A stretch of 29,664 nucleotides of DNA. Origin: Candidatus Thorarchaeota archaeon. GTDB lineage: Archaea > Asgardarchaeota > Thorarchaeia > Thorarchaeales > Thorarchaeaceae. The notes below the pieces were generated by a model that saw nothing but the letters and a program-made list of their open reading frames with translations, was not told where the DNA came from and searched no databases. Location: the NCBI GenBank assembly GCA_016840385.1, contig JAEOSL010000035.1, positions 1 to 29,664 of the forward strand, in the 5' to 3' direction. Below, piece by piece: positions 1 to 8,593 of this stretch (its first letter is position 1; every line of letters starts with the position of its first letter). The position numbers were made by a program, and so were the translations under genes.

Positions 1-1500
1 CCCTTCGATGTTATCGTTGTAGCCCTTCCATTTCTCAATTATTCATTAATAGAGATATCACTCATCAGAACATGGGTTAGCGAAGGAAATAGTCTACTCT
101 ATCTTGGAGACTGGCAAAGCGTCAACATTGAAGGTCAAACCACATTCAATGAATTGATGGATCCATGGGGTCTTGCTATGGACCTTGATGGAGCAAATGC
201 TGCAACCTTCACAACTACTGATTTCAACGAACATCAAATATTGGAAGGTGTTTCCACCGTCCAAATCTCCGGCGGTGATTTTCTCAATATCACTGGTGAT
301 GCGTATCCGGTAGTCAATCAGAGTACCGATGTTATGGTTGGTGCATCAGAGCCTGGTTTAGGTCGAGTTGTAGTAATCGGGGATGTCAATATTTTCGATT
401 ACACTCACTTACAGCTAGAAGACAATCTTCAATTTGCTTTGAGTATCATCAACTGGCTATCTGCTGCAAATGCAGATGTCTTACTATACGTCAGAAACCA
501 TGACCTTGATACTCCATATAATGCACCAGCCGCTCAAGCATTGAACGACCTAGGTCTACCGTACCAAATTACATACATATCTGAATACATGAACCTTTCA
601 CTCTATAGTCAACAATGGAATCTTGTAATACTAGATAGTTGCTGGCCAGGTATTGGTCCATTTTTGGATGACATCTCAGCGTATCTGGATACAGGCGGCG
701 AGCTGATAGTTTCATGGCACATGATGACTTCCTATCCTTCGGATCCATTGTACTCAAGGATTGGATTTGAATATGCAGCTAATTATCCTGACGAAGTACC
801 ATTCTATGTCTGGGAACCCAGTCATGGTGTCTTCAATTACCCGAATAATTATGGAGCATTGAACTTCACACCTGGTTATGATATTGGAGAAGAAGGAGAC
901 TTGATGACGGTATTCTCTAATGCTACTGCATTAGCAGGAATTACTGACACAAATCAACCGGGAAATGCTACAATTGTTTATGGTCTTGACGGACAAGTGC
1001 TTTGGAACGGGCATCTACTTGATGAGTTGACTGATGATCTTGATGATTCAACTTACATGGATGCGTTTGAGTTGTGGGAGAATGAGATTGCATTCATGTA
1101 CTATGAACGTCCAATAATCAATCACCCAGATGATGTAACCTATGCAGTAACTGAAACTGGAAACGAGATTTCTTGGACACCAGCAGCACCTGCAGATCCA
1201 TGGGAGTACATTGTGAGAGAAAATGGTTCAATCATTGAATCAGGTCACTGGAGTGGCGGCGCAATCACTATCAATGTAGATGGTGCGAACGTTTCCATTA
1301 CGGAGTATGAACTCACAGTATTTGATATCCTTGGATACAGTGCTTCGGATATGGTCATTCTCAATGTGACTGCCGCTAGTACTACTACAACTACGACAAC
1401 CGGTGGGGGATTGCCTATTGATACAACAACACTTCTCCTCATCGTTGCTGCAGTGTTAGTGGTAATCATCATCATTGTGATTGCCAAGAAGAGGAAATAA
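1..1500 (+). CDS. Surface protein, C-terminal part: GATase-like domains, Ig-like module, Thr linker, membrane anchor (5' partial)
   Basis: The reading frame is open from base 1 (499 visible residues), so the gene begins before the window; the first ATG at 154 is internal. The first ~150 residues have the alternating pattern of a class I glutamine amidotransferase-like fold (GIFT/DUF4350 type): strands such as FDVIVVALP, then SLLYLGDW, and GRVVVIGD followed by a conserved INWL helix. A second Rossmann-like unit starts at DVLLYVRNHD (about residue 158). An Ig-like module follows (about 1110-1375), then seven consecutive Thr, a Gly-rich turn, a ~22-residue membrane helix and the basic tail KKRK. 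The expected topology is extracellular with a cytoplasmic tail. No catalytic Cys-His-Glu triad is obvious, so a binding or structural role is more likely than amidotransferase activity (inference). The Ig-like module recurs in the surface proteins at 6538-8592 and 19770-21518. The upstream end and signal peptide are outside the window. Confidence 0.85.
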   Translation, partial: PFDVIVVALPFLNYSLIEISLIRTWVSEGNSLLYLGDWQSVNIEGQTTFNELMDPWGLAMDLDGANAATFTTTDFNEHQILEGVSTVQISGGDFLNITGDAYPVVNQSTDVMVGASEPGLGRVVVIGDVNIFDYTHLQLEDNLQFALSIINWLSAANADVLLYVRNHDLDTPYNAPAAQALNDLGLPYQITYISEYMNLSLYSQQWNLVILDSCWPGIGPFLDDISAYLDTGGELIVSWHMMTSYPSDPLYSRIGFEYAANYPDEVPFYVWEPSHGVFNYPNNYGALNFTPGYDIGEEGDLMTVFSNATALAGITDTNQPGNATIVYGLDGQVLWNGHLLDELTDDLDDSTYMDAFELWENEIAFMYYERPIINHPDDVTYAVTETGNEISWTPAAPADPWEYIVRENGSIIESGHWSGGAITINVDGANVSITEYELTVFDILGYSASDMVILNVTAASTTTTTTTGGGLPIDTTTLLLIVAAVLVVIIIIVIAKKRK

Positions 1501-1510
1501 TACAGATTAA

Positions 1511-1550
1511 ATGGATGCTTTTTTTCAGCATCCATTGCTCTCTTTTTTTT
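1511..1550 (+). terminator. Hairpin plus T-tract terminator
   Basis: There is a perfect 9-bp inverted repeat (ATGGATGCT at 1511-1519, AGCATCCAT at 1527-1535) around a T-rich loop. It is followed by a run of eight T at 1543-1550, 11 bases after the stop of the surface protein. The T tract alone could suffice in archaea. An open frame that begins with TTG at 1549 lies on this T tract, which argues against that codon being a start. Confidence 0.75.
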
Positions 1551-1728
1551 GAAAACTAAGGTCATATTCTTAAATCACCGATTTATTCGTATCAAGAATC
1601 TTTGCAAAAACTACCGAAATGCAAGCAATACAACAACACAAAAGGGAAATAGACCCCTTCAGAATAAAAAGAGAGTCTGGAGGTTGTCTTATCTGAGTAA
1701 ACAACGCCGCGGTAAAACTCCTGCTTAC

Positions 1729-2571
1729 ATGTCCTATATTCAGAGGATATGCGATTTAAGTAGGAGAGGAGATATGAAGACCGTAGCGGATATGATCAAA
1801 GGATATTACTCTGACAAAAACGAAAACCCGTGGCATAAGGTCAATAATAAAGTCCAGACGTTCATCAAAAAAGAAACATCAAAGGACAAACTATCAGAAA
1901 TACTAATTCTTCTGAGAGCTGCAGTATTCAGTTCACTAGACATTCTGTCTTTCGGGTTGGTAGACGAGATTGGTACAGTAGATATCATCAAGGCGTTCAC
2001 AACTGAAGAAACTTGGAAACTAGGAAGAAGAAATGCGCGAAATCACTGTTTGGATGTTGCAGACAAACTGATTGAGAAACGAAAGACTAGATACCTTACA
2101 CCTTCAGCACTAAAACGGGACGGATTTGGATTCTTGGTTTCGAGAATTGAAGAGGCTCAATGGGAGCAATTCAAGAAAGCAAAACCGAGTGTGACCAAGA
2201 AAGAATTGGACCTTTCTAAACTGGAAAAATCAGTCATCGGTTCCAAATTTATGAGAGATCAGATGATTATGGAAACAAAGATTGATGCAAAAGATCCCCG
2301 AGCTGAAGCACTTCTAGAAGCATACGATCTTCAAATAGTCGAGATGGAAATCGATAGAAGTTCTATAATTAAACCTCCACCCCCTACTGAGCAAGTTACT
2401 CTGAATGGTCAACCAGTGTTCGATGATGATGAAGAAAAAGAAGAGAAATCTAAAAGAAAGGCATCCAAAGGAGCCCAAACTCCACTGACTGATTTTCTTT
2501 CTGAAGAAAAGAAAGCAATCAAAGCTCCTAAGAAGAAGAGTTCCAGGAAAAAGAGAGGTCTGAAAAAATGA
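1729..2571 (+). CDS. Uncharacterised basic protein, first gene of a two-gene operon
   Basis: I do not recognise a family. From ATG 1729 the protein is 280 residues: a helical N-terminal region with several Lys/Arg, a middle segment with a hydrophobic helix (SEILILLRAAVFSSLDILSF), then an Arg/Lys-rich helical region. A Pro-rich hinge (KPPPPTEQ) and an acidic-then-basic tail ending in repeated KKK/RKK clusters complete it. The charged tail is typical of nucleic-acid or ribosome-associated proteins, but that is inference. The start is uncertain: the frame is open from TTG 1549, but that overlaps the previous terminator; ATG 1729 lacks a clear SD; ATG 1774 has a good SD (GGAGAGGAG at 1763-1771), giving 265 residues. 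The stop overlaps the next gene's start by four bases (ATGA), so translation is probably coupled and the two products likely work together. Confidence 0.7.
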   Translation: MSYIQRICDLSRRGDMKTVADMIKGYYSDKNENPWHKVNNKVQTFIKKETSKDKLSEILILLRAAVFSSLDILSFGLVDEIGTVDIIKAFTTEETWKLGRRNARNHCLDVADKLIEKRKTRYLTPSALKRDGFGFLVSRIEEAQWEQFKKAKPSVTKKELDLSKLEKSVIGSKFMRDQMIMETKIDAKDPRAEALLEAYDLQIVEMEIDRSSIIKPPPPTEQVTLNGQPVFDDDEEKEEKSKRKASKGAQTPLTDFLSEEKKAIKAPKKKSSRKKRGLKK

Positions 2572-4082
2572 GTAAGACTGCAAAGACCTCGAGCTACCAT
2601 TCATTGGAACGCAAATTACTGAAACCATTACAAAAGATTGCGTGGGATATTGATTCTCCAAATATTGGAACTATGTATGATGCGGTGGGAAGACTTGCGA
2701 CGGTTCAATTAAACCGACTACTCCTACCTAAAGCAATGGACCTTCTTGAATCCCCTGATAGAAATATCAAACAGGCAGCCTATACTACTGCAGGGAAGAA
2801 TATGTATGGAGTATACCTCTCCGAGTTCACTCATGCTTTGAAGGAGATGAATCCTGCTGAAAGAGAACAGATACTACAAGGAATTCATGAGGCTTTTTCA
2901 CACAATGGGGGACCAACATCAGTATCAGAGCAAAAGAACTGGATAAAATCTCTTGAAACACTTGGTAAAGAGCATCAGCCCTCTGTATTTGGTTTAATGA
3001 TCGGATTGGGTAAGCCTGGTAAGACGTGGGTAACAAGGCAGATTCGTGATGATATCAAAAGAATAACACTTGGAACTGTACCACGAATTATCCTGTTTCC
3101 AGAAAGTGATAGGAAAGGTCTGATTAAATTGCTATGCGATGGAGCAGCAAAGAAACGAAGAGACCTCCTTCCCTATATTTGTGGAATTGTCGATGACAAG
3201 ACTCTCAAATATCTGGCGGTATTCATACGAAAGAGTGAGTGGCAAGAAAGAGTAGAGATTGCAGAAGCAGTAGCAGTCAATGGTATTAGATCGTCTACAG
3301 GATTGATAATGGAGCTAGTAGCGGATTCCAAGTGGCAAGTAAAACAAGGATTGCTTGAGAATCTGAATCTGGAAACTTCCAAATTATCACCATTGCTTAC
3401 TGTTCTCAGTCATTTGATGGCGGAAAGTCATTCAAGAGTTCGAGCTCAAGCTGAGCGAACATTGTTACTTCTAGGAATTACTGCATGTGATGGGTCTACG
3501 CTTAAGGAACAGAGAAAACGACTTGAGAAGAAGTATAGAGGTCAGCTACTCAAAGCGACTCGGACAAACAAAGACATCAATGTTGAGTGGTTAGGAATCG
3601 AAAGAGACCCCTCAGATCCAATGATAGATATCATGAAGAAAATCGCACCAATTGTTGACCAACCGGATTCGAGTGATTCAACTGGTCCCGAAGGTGTGAG
3701 TTTAGCAGATTTTTCAAAAGAAGAGAAAGTGGAACCTCCAAAGGATGAGGAACCACTAAACGAGGAGGATAAGTCAACTCTATTGTCTGTACTCCTTGGA
3801 GCGCAGAAAACGTCCGAACCTGTAGCTCCTATAATTATTGACGATCCGAGTCCTCAGGAATATGATCCAACAATTCCCTATGCAAGTCGTTTCATTCTTA
3901 TCCTACAGAAAGCTTCAGAGGAAATAGGAAAGGACGTCCCGATTGATATGCTTCAATCTGAATGCAAAAAAGCTGGATTGACTATTAAAGAATTCAAGAA
4001 AGCACTTGCAGAATTTGAAGAACAGGGAATCATCTATCAATCCAGTAAGAAAACAGTGAGTTATGCTGATATGGAATTGTAG
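2568..4082 (+). CDS. HEAT-repeat-like protein with C-terminal winged helix
   Basis: A 504-residue protein. Residues ~20-330 are amphipathic helix pairs with HEAT-like spacing; the clearest units are KYLAVFIRKSEWQERVEIAE and LLTVLSHLMAESHSRVRAQA, which read as consecutive repeats. Residues ~365-435 form an acidic, Pro/Ser-rich, probably disordered linker. The last ~65 residues (from SRFILILQKASEEIG to the end) resemble a winged helix: three helices, then EFEEQGIIYQSSKKTV as a wing, similar in layout to the wHTH at the end of archaeal MCM proteins. The start ATG overlaps the upstream stop by four bases. There is no signal peptide or membrane segment, so it should be cytoplasmic. A scaffold that binds DNA or a protein partner is a reasonable guess; no enzymatic motif was seen. 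Confidence 0.75.
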   Translation: MSKTAKTSSYHSLERKLLKPLQKIAWDIDSPNIGTMYDAVGRLATVQLNRLLLPKAMDLLESPDRNIKQAAYTTAGKNMYGVYLSEFTHALKEMNPAEREQILQGIHEAFSHNGGPTSVSEQKNWIKSLETLGKEHQPSVFGLMIGLGKPGKTWVTRQIRDDIKRITLGTVPRIILFPESDRKGLIKLLCDGAAKKRRDLLPYICGIVDDKTLKYLAVFIRKSEWQERVEIAEAVAVNGIRSSTGLIMELVADSKWQVKQGLLENLNLETSKLSPLLTVLSHLMAESHSRVRAQAERTLLLLGITACDGSTLKEQRKRLEKKYRGQLLKATRTNKDINVEWLGIERDPSDPMIDIMKKIAPIVDQPDSSDSTGPEGVSLADFSKEEKVEPPKDEEPLNEEDKSTLLSVLLGAQKTSEPVAPIIIDDPSPQEYDPTIPYASRFILILQKASEEIGKDVPIDMLQSECKKAGLTIKEFKKALAEFEEQGIIYQSSKKTVSYADMEL

Positions 4083-4145
4083 TTCTTCATCTAGTAAGAC
4101 TAATGAGCGGCTTCAACACCTAGTTATTACACCGGAGCTGAAAAA

Positions 4146-5474
4146 ATGGTTGAAGATATCCTGATAAAAAATGGACTTGTTGTTACAGCTGACAAAAGAG
4201 GTACGATATTTGAAAATGGATACATTAGGGTCTCTAATGGAAAAATAATCGAGATAGGCTCTGGAAAACCCCGAGGTTCAGCTGATACAACTATCGATGC
4301 TTCAGGATGTGTTGTCATTCCTGGATTGATAACTGCACACACACATCTCTACGGCATCCTTCTTCGCGGGGCTTCGTTGAATATCGAACCCCCAACTGAT
4401 TTTGCTCAGGTGCTTCAACGCGTGTGGTGGCCAGTTGATGAGGCCCTTACTGTGGAGGATGCATACGCAAGTGCACTCTCAGCTTCAGCAGATATGTTGC
4501 GTAACGGGTCAACGTTGTACGCAGACACATATTCTGGACCCAATTCAATTGAGGGAAGCCTTGAAGCAATTGCTAAGGGCACAAGAGAAACAGGAATGCG
4601 AGGTATTGTTGCATTTGAGATGACCGAACGAAACAATCCAGAGGAGGCTCAGAGAGGTCTCCGAGAGGGAATCAATTTTGTGAACTCGATTCAAGATGAT
4701 GACTTAATATACGGAATGATGAGTCTCCATGCTTCATTCACCGTTGGTGATGAGATTGTTACCAAGGCGGTAGAAGAAGCAAAGACTCTAGATATTCCAA
4801 TCACAATTCACACTTCAGAGGGTTTGGTGGACCTTTACCACAATCTGGAAGCTTCTGGTGAACGTACAGTTGAACGCTTGCATCGACTTGGTGTCTTGGG
4901 TAAGAAGACCGTTCTTGCTCACTGTGTACACGTCAATGGACATGAAATGGACTTGATTGCGAAGAGTGGATCATCGGTTGCACACAATCCAATGAGCAAT
5001 ATGTTGAATGCTGTTGGAGTATCTCCAGTACCAGCAATGCTCGAAAGGAAAATCACTGTCGGTCTTGGAAATGATGGCTGGATTTACGACCCCTTTGAGA
5101 ACATGCGTTGTGCCTTGACAATTCATAGGCTAGCAAGTGGAAATCCAAGTGCAATTGGACCGGATGAGATATTCAAAATGGCTACACTTGATGGAGCTCG
5201 TTGCTACGGACTTGAAAAGAAGGTTGGGAGTCTAGAGAAGAACAAGTTTGCAGACATTGTAATATTGGATGGTTCCAATGTTCCAACTCCGTTGACAAAG
5301 GAATCTGTAGTTGGACATCTCTTGAATACTTTCAGTGGGGGAAATGTTAGAGACGTATTTGTTGGTGGCAAACAAGTGATTCAAGATAAACATCTAACCT
5401 CCGTGTCAGATGATAAAGTTGCTCAGATATCAAGAAAATGTGCAGAGCGACTATGGTCGCGTTTGGGCTGCTAG
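4146..5474 (+). CDS. SsnA/MtaD-type metal-dependent aminohydrolase
   Basis: A 442-residue amidohydrolase-superfamily protein, the usual length for cytosine/S-adenosylhomocysteine-type deaminases. Metal and catalytic residues are all present: H65 and H67 in TAHTHLYG, H222 with catalytic E225 in ITIHTSEG, H259 in LAHCVHV and D310 in GLGNDGW. The stretch around residues 78-100 (NIEPPTDFAQVL, then VWWPVDEAL) and the segment VAFEMTERNN match my memory of SsnA, a putative aminohydrolase linked to selenium-dependent purine metabolism in bacteria. The closest alternative is the 5'-methylthioadenosine/SAH deaminase group. The reaction is probably hydrolytic deamination of a purine- or triazine-like ring in the cytoplasm; the substrate cannot be read from sequence. 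ATG 4146 has GGAG at 4134-4137. The next gene (another amidohydrolase) starts ~50 bases downstream, probably in the same transcript. Confidence 0.88.
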   Translation: MVEDILIKNGLVVTADKRGTIFENGYIRVSNGKIIEIGSGKPRGSADTTIDASGCVVIPGLITAHTHLYGILLRGASLNIEPPTDFAQVLQRVWWPVDEALTVEDAYASALSASADMLRNGSTLYADTYSGPNSIEGSLEAIAKGTRETGMRGIVAFEMTERNNPEEAQRGLREGINFVNSIQDDDLIYGMMSLHASFTVGDEIVTKAVEEAKTLDIPITIHTSEGLVDLYHNLEASGERTVERLHRLGVLGKKTVLAHCVHVNGHEMDLIAKSGSSVAHNPMSNMLNAVGVSPVPAMLERKITVGLGNDGWIYDPFENMRCALTIHRLASGNPSAIGPDEIFKMATLDGARCYGLEKKVGSLEKNKFADIVILDGSNVPTPLTKESVVGHLLNTFSGGNVRDVFVGGKQVIQDKHLTSVSDDKVAQISRKCAERLWSRLGC

Positions 5475-5524
5475 ATAAACAGAGTTTTCAGGGAGTAAGT
5501 ATTCGCGGCAATCAGGTGTAGAGA

Positions 5525-6466
5525 CTGTATCCTAAGTTAACCTTTGAAGACCCAATATTTGATGGACATATCCATGTTGTTGATACTGAAGCACTAGACA
5601 CCTTAGTTGATGTTGGAAATGAGTATGGTGTTCAGAAATCTCTGCTAATCTGCCATAGTCTTGAATCTAAGAAATACGCAGAAGAGAAGTACCCCGATCG
5701 GTTCATCTTTGCCAAGTATTTCTCCGGTTCGATACGCTTTACTTCTGGTGTTGATTACTTGATCAAGGAGATTGGGACTCTCAGGGAAGAAGGTTATCAC
5801 CTAGCAAAGATGCAGTCAGCTCCTGTTATGAGAGGACGAACTTCTGCATCACCTGAGCATCTTAGAATGGATGACGACGATATGGCTCCATTTTTTGAAG
5901 CGATGAAAGACGAAGATATTCCATTCTTACTCCATCTTTCAGATCCTGACACATACTATGCCGCAAGATATACGGATCCCAAGTACTTTACTTCGAAAGA
6001 GAGAGACCTCAATGAGCTTGAAGGAGTGCTAAAAAGACACGGTTCAATGAAACTTCAGTTCGCTCATTTTGCTGCACAACCAGAGATTCACAGATTAGAA
6101 AATCTAGCTAGATGGTTTGATACATATCCCAATTTCAACATTGATACTAGCTCTGCTCGATGGAATTCAAGAGAACTAAGTAAAGATCCAGAAAGAGCAA
6201 GGGAATTCTTCATCAAATATCAAGATCGTATCATCTTTGGAACAGATTGTGTGTCGTGGGCACCAGATAGGGATTACTTTAAGGGGAGGTATCTAGCACT
6301 AAGGCTTCTCTTTGAAACTGAAGAAAAGAACATACCCCTACCTTTCACAGATTCTGACACTGTTCATACTGGTGGAACTTTCATCAATGGATTAGGTCTT
6401 CCTAAGGATGTACTTCAAAAAATCTACTGGGACAATATTCATGCTTTCTTCTCAGAATATATGTAG
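5525..6466 (+). CDS. Amidohydrolase 2 family (TIM-barrel metal hydrolase), probable CTG start
   Basis: About 313 residues. The first conventional start in frame is TTG 5759, but that would remove the essential N-terminal metal motif: the frame is open from 5522 and encodes FDGHIHV (H15, H17 counted from CTG 5525). Other metal/catalytic landmarks of the PF04909 family are LLHLSD, LQFAHFA and IIFGTDCVSW, with a final NIHAFF helix typical of the family's C-terminus. An in-frame TAG at 5519-5521 closes the frame upstream. The only early start-like codon is CTG 5525, which has AGGTG at 5514-5518 with six bases between, the same spacing as for the YbjN-like gene at 29152. The likely role is hydrolysis or decarboxylation of a small cyclic or carboxylated substrate in the cytoplasm, possibly sequential with the upstream aminohydrolase (inference). 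A sequencing error hiding an ATG is possible. Confidence 0.8.
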   Translation: MYPKLTFEDPIFDGHIHVVDTEALDTLVDVGNEYGVQKSLLICHSLESKKYAEEKYPDRFIFAKYFSGSIRFTSGVDYLIKEIGTLREEGYHLAKMQSAPVMRGRTSASPEHLRMDDDDMAPFFEAMKDEDIPFLLHLSDPDTYYAARYTDPKYFTSKERDLNELEGVLKRHGSMKLQFAHFAAQPEIHRLENLARWFDTYPNFNIDTSSARWNSRELSKDPERAREFFIKYQDRIIFGTDCVSWAPDRDYFKGRYLALRLLFETEEKNIPLPFTDSDTVHTGGTFINGLGLPKDVLQKIYWDNIHAFFSEYM

Positions 6467-6484
6467 ACTCAGCGTTTTCCAAAT

Positions 6485-6494
6485 TGTATTTATG
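6485..6494 (+). promoter_or_regulatory. Possible TATA box for the beta-helix surface protein
   Basis: The AT-rich TGTATTTATG lies in the short gap after the amidohydrolase stop. Initiation ~25 bases downstream would give a short leader that still contains the GGAGGG Shine-Dalgarno at about 6526-6530. This is weak and based on position and composition only. Confidence 0.35.
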
Positions 6495-6537
6495 GGTATT
6501 TTTCACAATAGATAGTACTAGGATGGAGGGCTTCAAA

Positions 6538-8592
6538 TTGAAGAAAGCAGTGGTTCTTAGTTTCATAATTATATCATTACTAGTAACGAGTTCCCAGACC
6601 TCTGATATGGCTGGAAATCAACTAATTAGTATTGCAAGTTTGGCTGACAATCAGGTGCCAATTGTCAATTCACCAGTCGATATTATCTATGTTGAAGGCA
6701 GCACAGGGCATAGCATAACATGGGAAATATCTGATGATAATCCAGCATACTGGGTCACGACAAGGAACGGAGAGTACTTTTCAGGAGTAGCTTGGGACAC
6801 TTTGAATGAAACCGTTATAGTTGATGTTGATGGTCTTTCAGTAGGAAACTATGAGTTCATGATTTACGCATGCGATGGCATCTACAATATTACAGATGTT
6901 GTGCTAGTATCAGTATTATCAAGTGATATTGAGGTTCATGCACCCATCTCGATAGGTAGCAATACTCAGTTTAACACCACAGCTCAGTCTGAAGGTTGGA
7001 TTGGAAATGGTACTTCCACCAATCCCTATATTATTGAGAAATTGTATATTGAAGCATTATCCGACTGTATTAGTATACATGGAACCACAGTTCATTTCGT
7101 TATCAGAAATTGCACATTTGTCAAAACGGGTACAGACAGTGGAATCGGTTTGGACTTTCAAGTCATAGAGAATGGCAATGTAGAGAATTGTACGTTCGCA
7201 AATCTATGGGTAGCAAGCATTAATTGGTTCATCTCAAATTGCACATGGAAATCGAACTCGTTTGGCAACCTCGCAGATGGTATCTGGCTTAATGATGCAA
7301 CAAGCTGCAATATCACCAACAATTGGTTCACAAGTGGAGGAATCAGTATCTCCGGATATGCACCATCAAATTGGATTCATCAGATTTCAGGAAATACAAT
7401 TGATGGTAAACCAATCGGATACTTTGAAGGATTGTCCTCACTTGATATTGTTGCTGACGATTATGGTCAAATTATAGTAGCAAATTGTGTTGATGTAGAC
7501 ATTCTCAACGGGAATTTCTCAAATGCAGGAAGTGCAATATCAATTGGACACTCTAATGCAAGCGATATATGGAATTGCGGAGTTCAGGGTGGACGATTTG
7601 GGATCTATTTGGAAAGGACTCGAGGTGCAAGCATCAACTATTGCCGCATTGATGGTTCAGCCGAAGTTGGAATGTACATCAATGAAACGGTTTCAACTAT
7701 AGTCGCTAGCAGTACAATTCAGAATATCGGGTTTGTGGGGGCCCAGATAGGAATGTGTCTTGATACAGCAATCATCCAAACTGTCGTAGAAAATTGCGGT
7801 GATGCTGGCATCATATGTTACGACACATCAAACGTCTACATCTCGAATTGTACTATTCAGGAGAACAATAATGGTATCATCATAGGTGGTTGCCCAAATT
7901 CACTGTTAGTCTTGAATAGAATTCAATATAATGATGAATACGGTCTCTGGATCCAATGGGCTAGTGACAATCTAACAATTTATGAAAATGAGTTAAGATT
8001 CAATGGTGTTGAAAATGCATACGACGATGGAGTAGATACATCATGGGATAATGGATACTCAACTGGTAACACATGGTCAGACTACGGAGGAGTAGGATTC
8101 TATTATGTGCCAGGTTCTGGAAATGGAATCGACCACTATCCGAATGCAGTGGATGTTTCCCACGGAATAGAAGTATATGATACTGCGGACACGTCATATA
8201 CCGTTGGCACAACAGGACATTCCATAACATGGGAAACAAATTGTACGCATCCATCTACGTACTCAATCTTCAAGGATGGAGTAATACAGATAGAGCAACT
8301 TTGGGATGGTTCGTCAATAGTATACGGCATTGACGGTCTAACGGTCGGTGAATATAATTACACATTGGTAATAATGGATGCCTTCAGTGATACTGCATCT
8401 GATACGGTATTTGTCACAGTAATTCCAACAGATCCCACAATCATTACAAACACGACAACTACTACTACGACTACTAATGCTACAGATCCAATTGGTATGC
8501 AAGAGATTACACTAATCATCTCAATTGGTTCAACGGTTGTAATTGCAATCGTGGTAATCCTCATAATAAGATCAAAGAAGGGTGCAATGTAA
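6538..8592 (+). CDS. Surface protein with parallel beta-helix (NosD/CASH-like), two Ig-like modules, Thr linker and membrane anchor
   Basis: The start is TTG 6538, seven bases after a strong GGAGGG; it yields MKKAVVLSFIIISLLVTSS, a clean signal peptide. Upstream candidates (TTG 6484, ATG 6523) lack this spacing and would bury the signal. Layout of the 684-residue product: Ig-like module (~6660-6920); a short GNGTSTNPYIIEKL segment typical of the entrance to NosD-type right-handed beta helices; ~380 residues of short beta repeats rich in N, G and C (for example NCTFANL, NCTIQENNNG, DNLTIYENELRFN); a second Ig-like module (~8163-8420); a Thr run; a C-terminal membrane helix and the tail RSKKGAM. 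Many N-x-S/T sequons suggest N-glycosylation. Beta helices of this type often bind or cleave polysaccharide, but no active site can be assigned. The gene ends one base from the convergent DDAH gene. Confidence 0.88.
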   Translation: MKKAVVLSFIIISLLVTSSQTSDMAGNQLISIASLADNQVPIVNSPVDIIYVEGSTGHSITWEISDDNPAYWVTTRNGEYFSGVAWDTLNETVIVDVDGLSVGNYEFMIYACDGIYNITDVVLVSVLSSDIEVHAPISIGSNTQFNTTAQSEGWIGNGTSTNPYIIEKLYIEALSDCISIHGTTVHFVIRNCTFVKTGTDSGIGLDFQVIENGNVENCTFANLWVASINWFISNCTWKSNSFGNLADGIWLNDATSCNITNNWFTSGGISISGYAPSNWIHQISGNTIDGKPIGYFEGLSSLDIVADDYGQIIVANCVDVDILNGNFSNAGSAISIGHSNASDIWNCGVQGGRFGIYLERTRGASINYCRIDGSAEVGMYINETVSTIVASSTIQNIGFVGAQIGMCLDTAIIQTVVENCGDAGIICYDTSNVYISNCTIQENNNGIIIGGCPNSLLVLNRIQYNDEYGLWIQWASDNLTIYENELRFNGVENAYDDGVDTSWDNGYSTGNTWSDYGGVGFYYVPGSGNGIDHYPNAVDVSHGIEVYDTADTSYTVGTTGHSITWETNCTHPSTYSIFKDGVIQIEQLWDGSSIVYGIDGLTVGEYNYTLVIMDAFSDTASDTVFVTVIPTDPTIITNTTTTTTTTNATDPIGMQEITLIISIGSTVVIAIVVILIIRSKKGAM

Positions 8593-8593
8593 T

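Noticed and set aside
1549..1728. TTG 1549 as the start of the basic protein
   Set aside because: The codon lies on the terminator T tract of the previous gene, has no Shine-Dalgarno, and the first residues look non-coding.
5519..5521. TAG read as pyrrolysine or a disabling mutation in the amidohydrolase
   Set aside because: The TAG is upstream of the conserved N-terminus and a placed AGGTG supports initiation after it, so no readthrough is needed.
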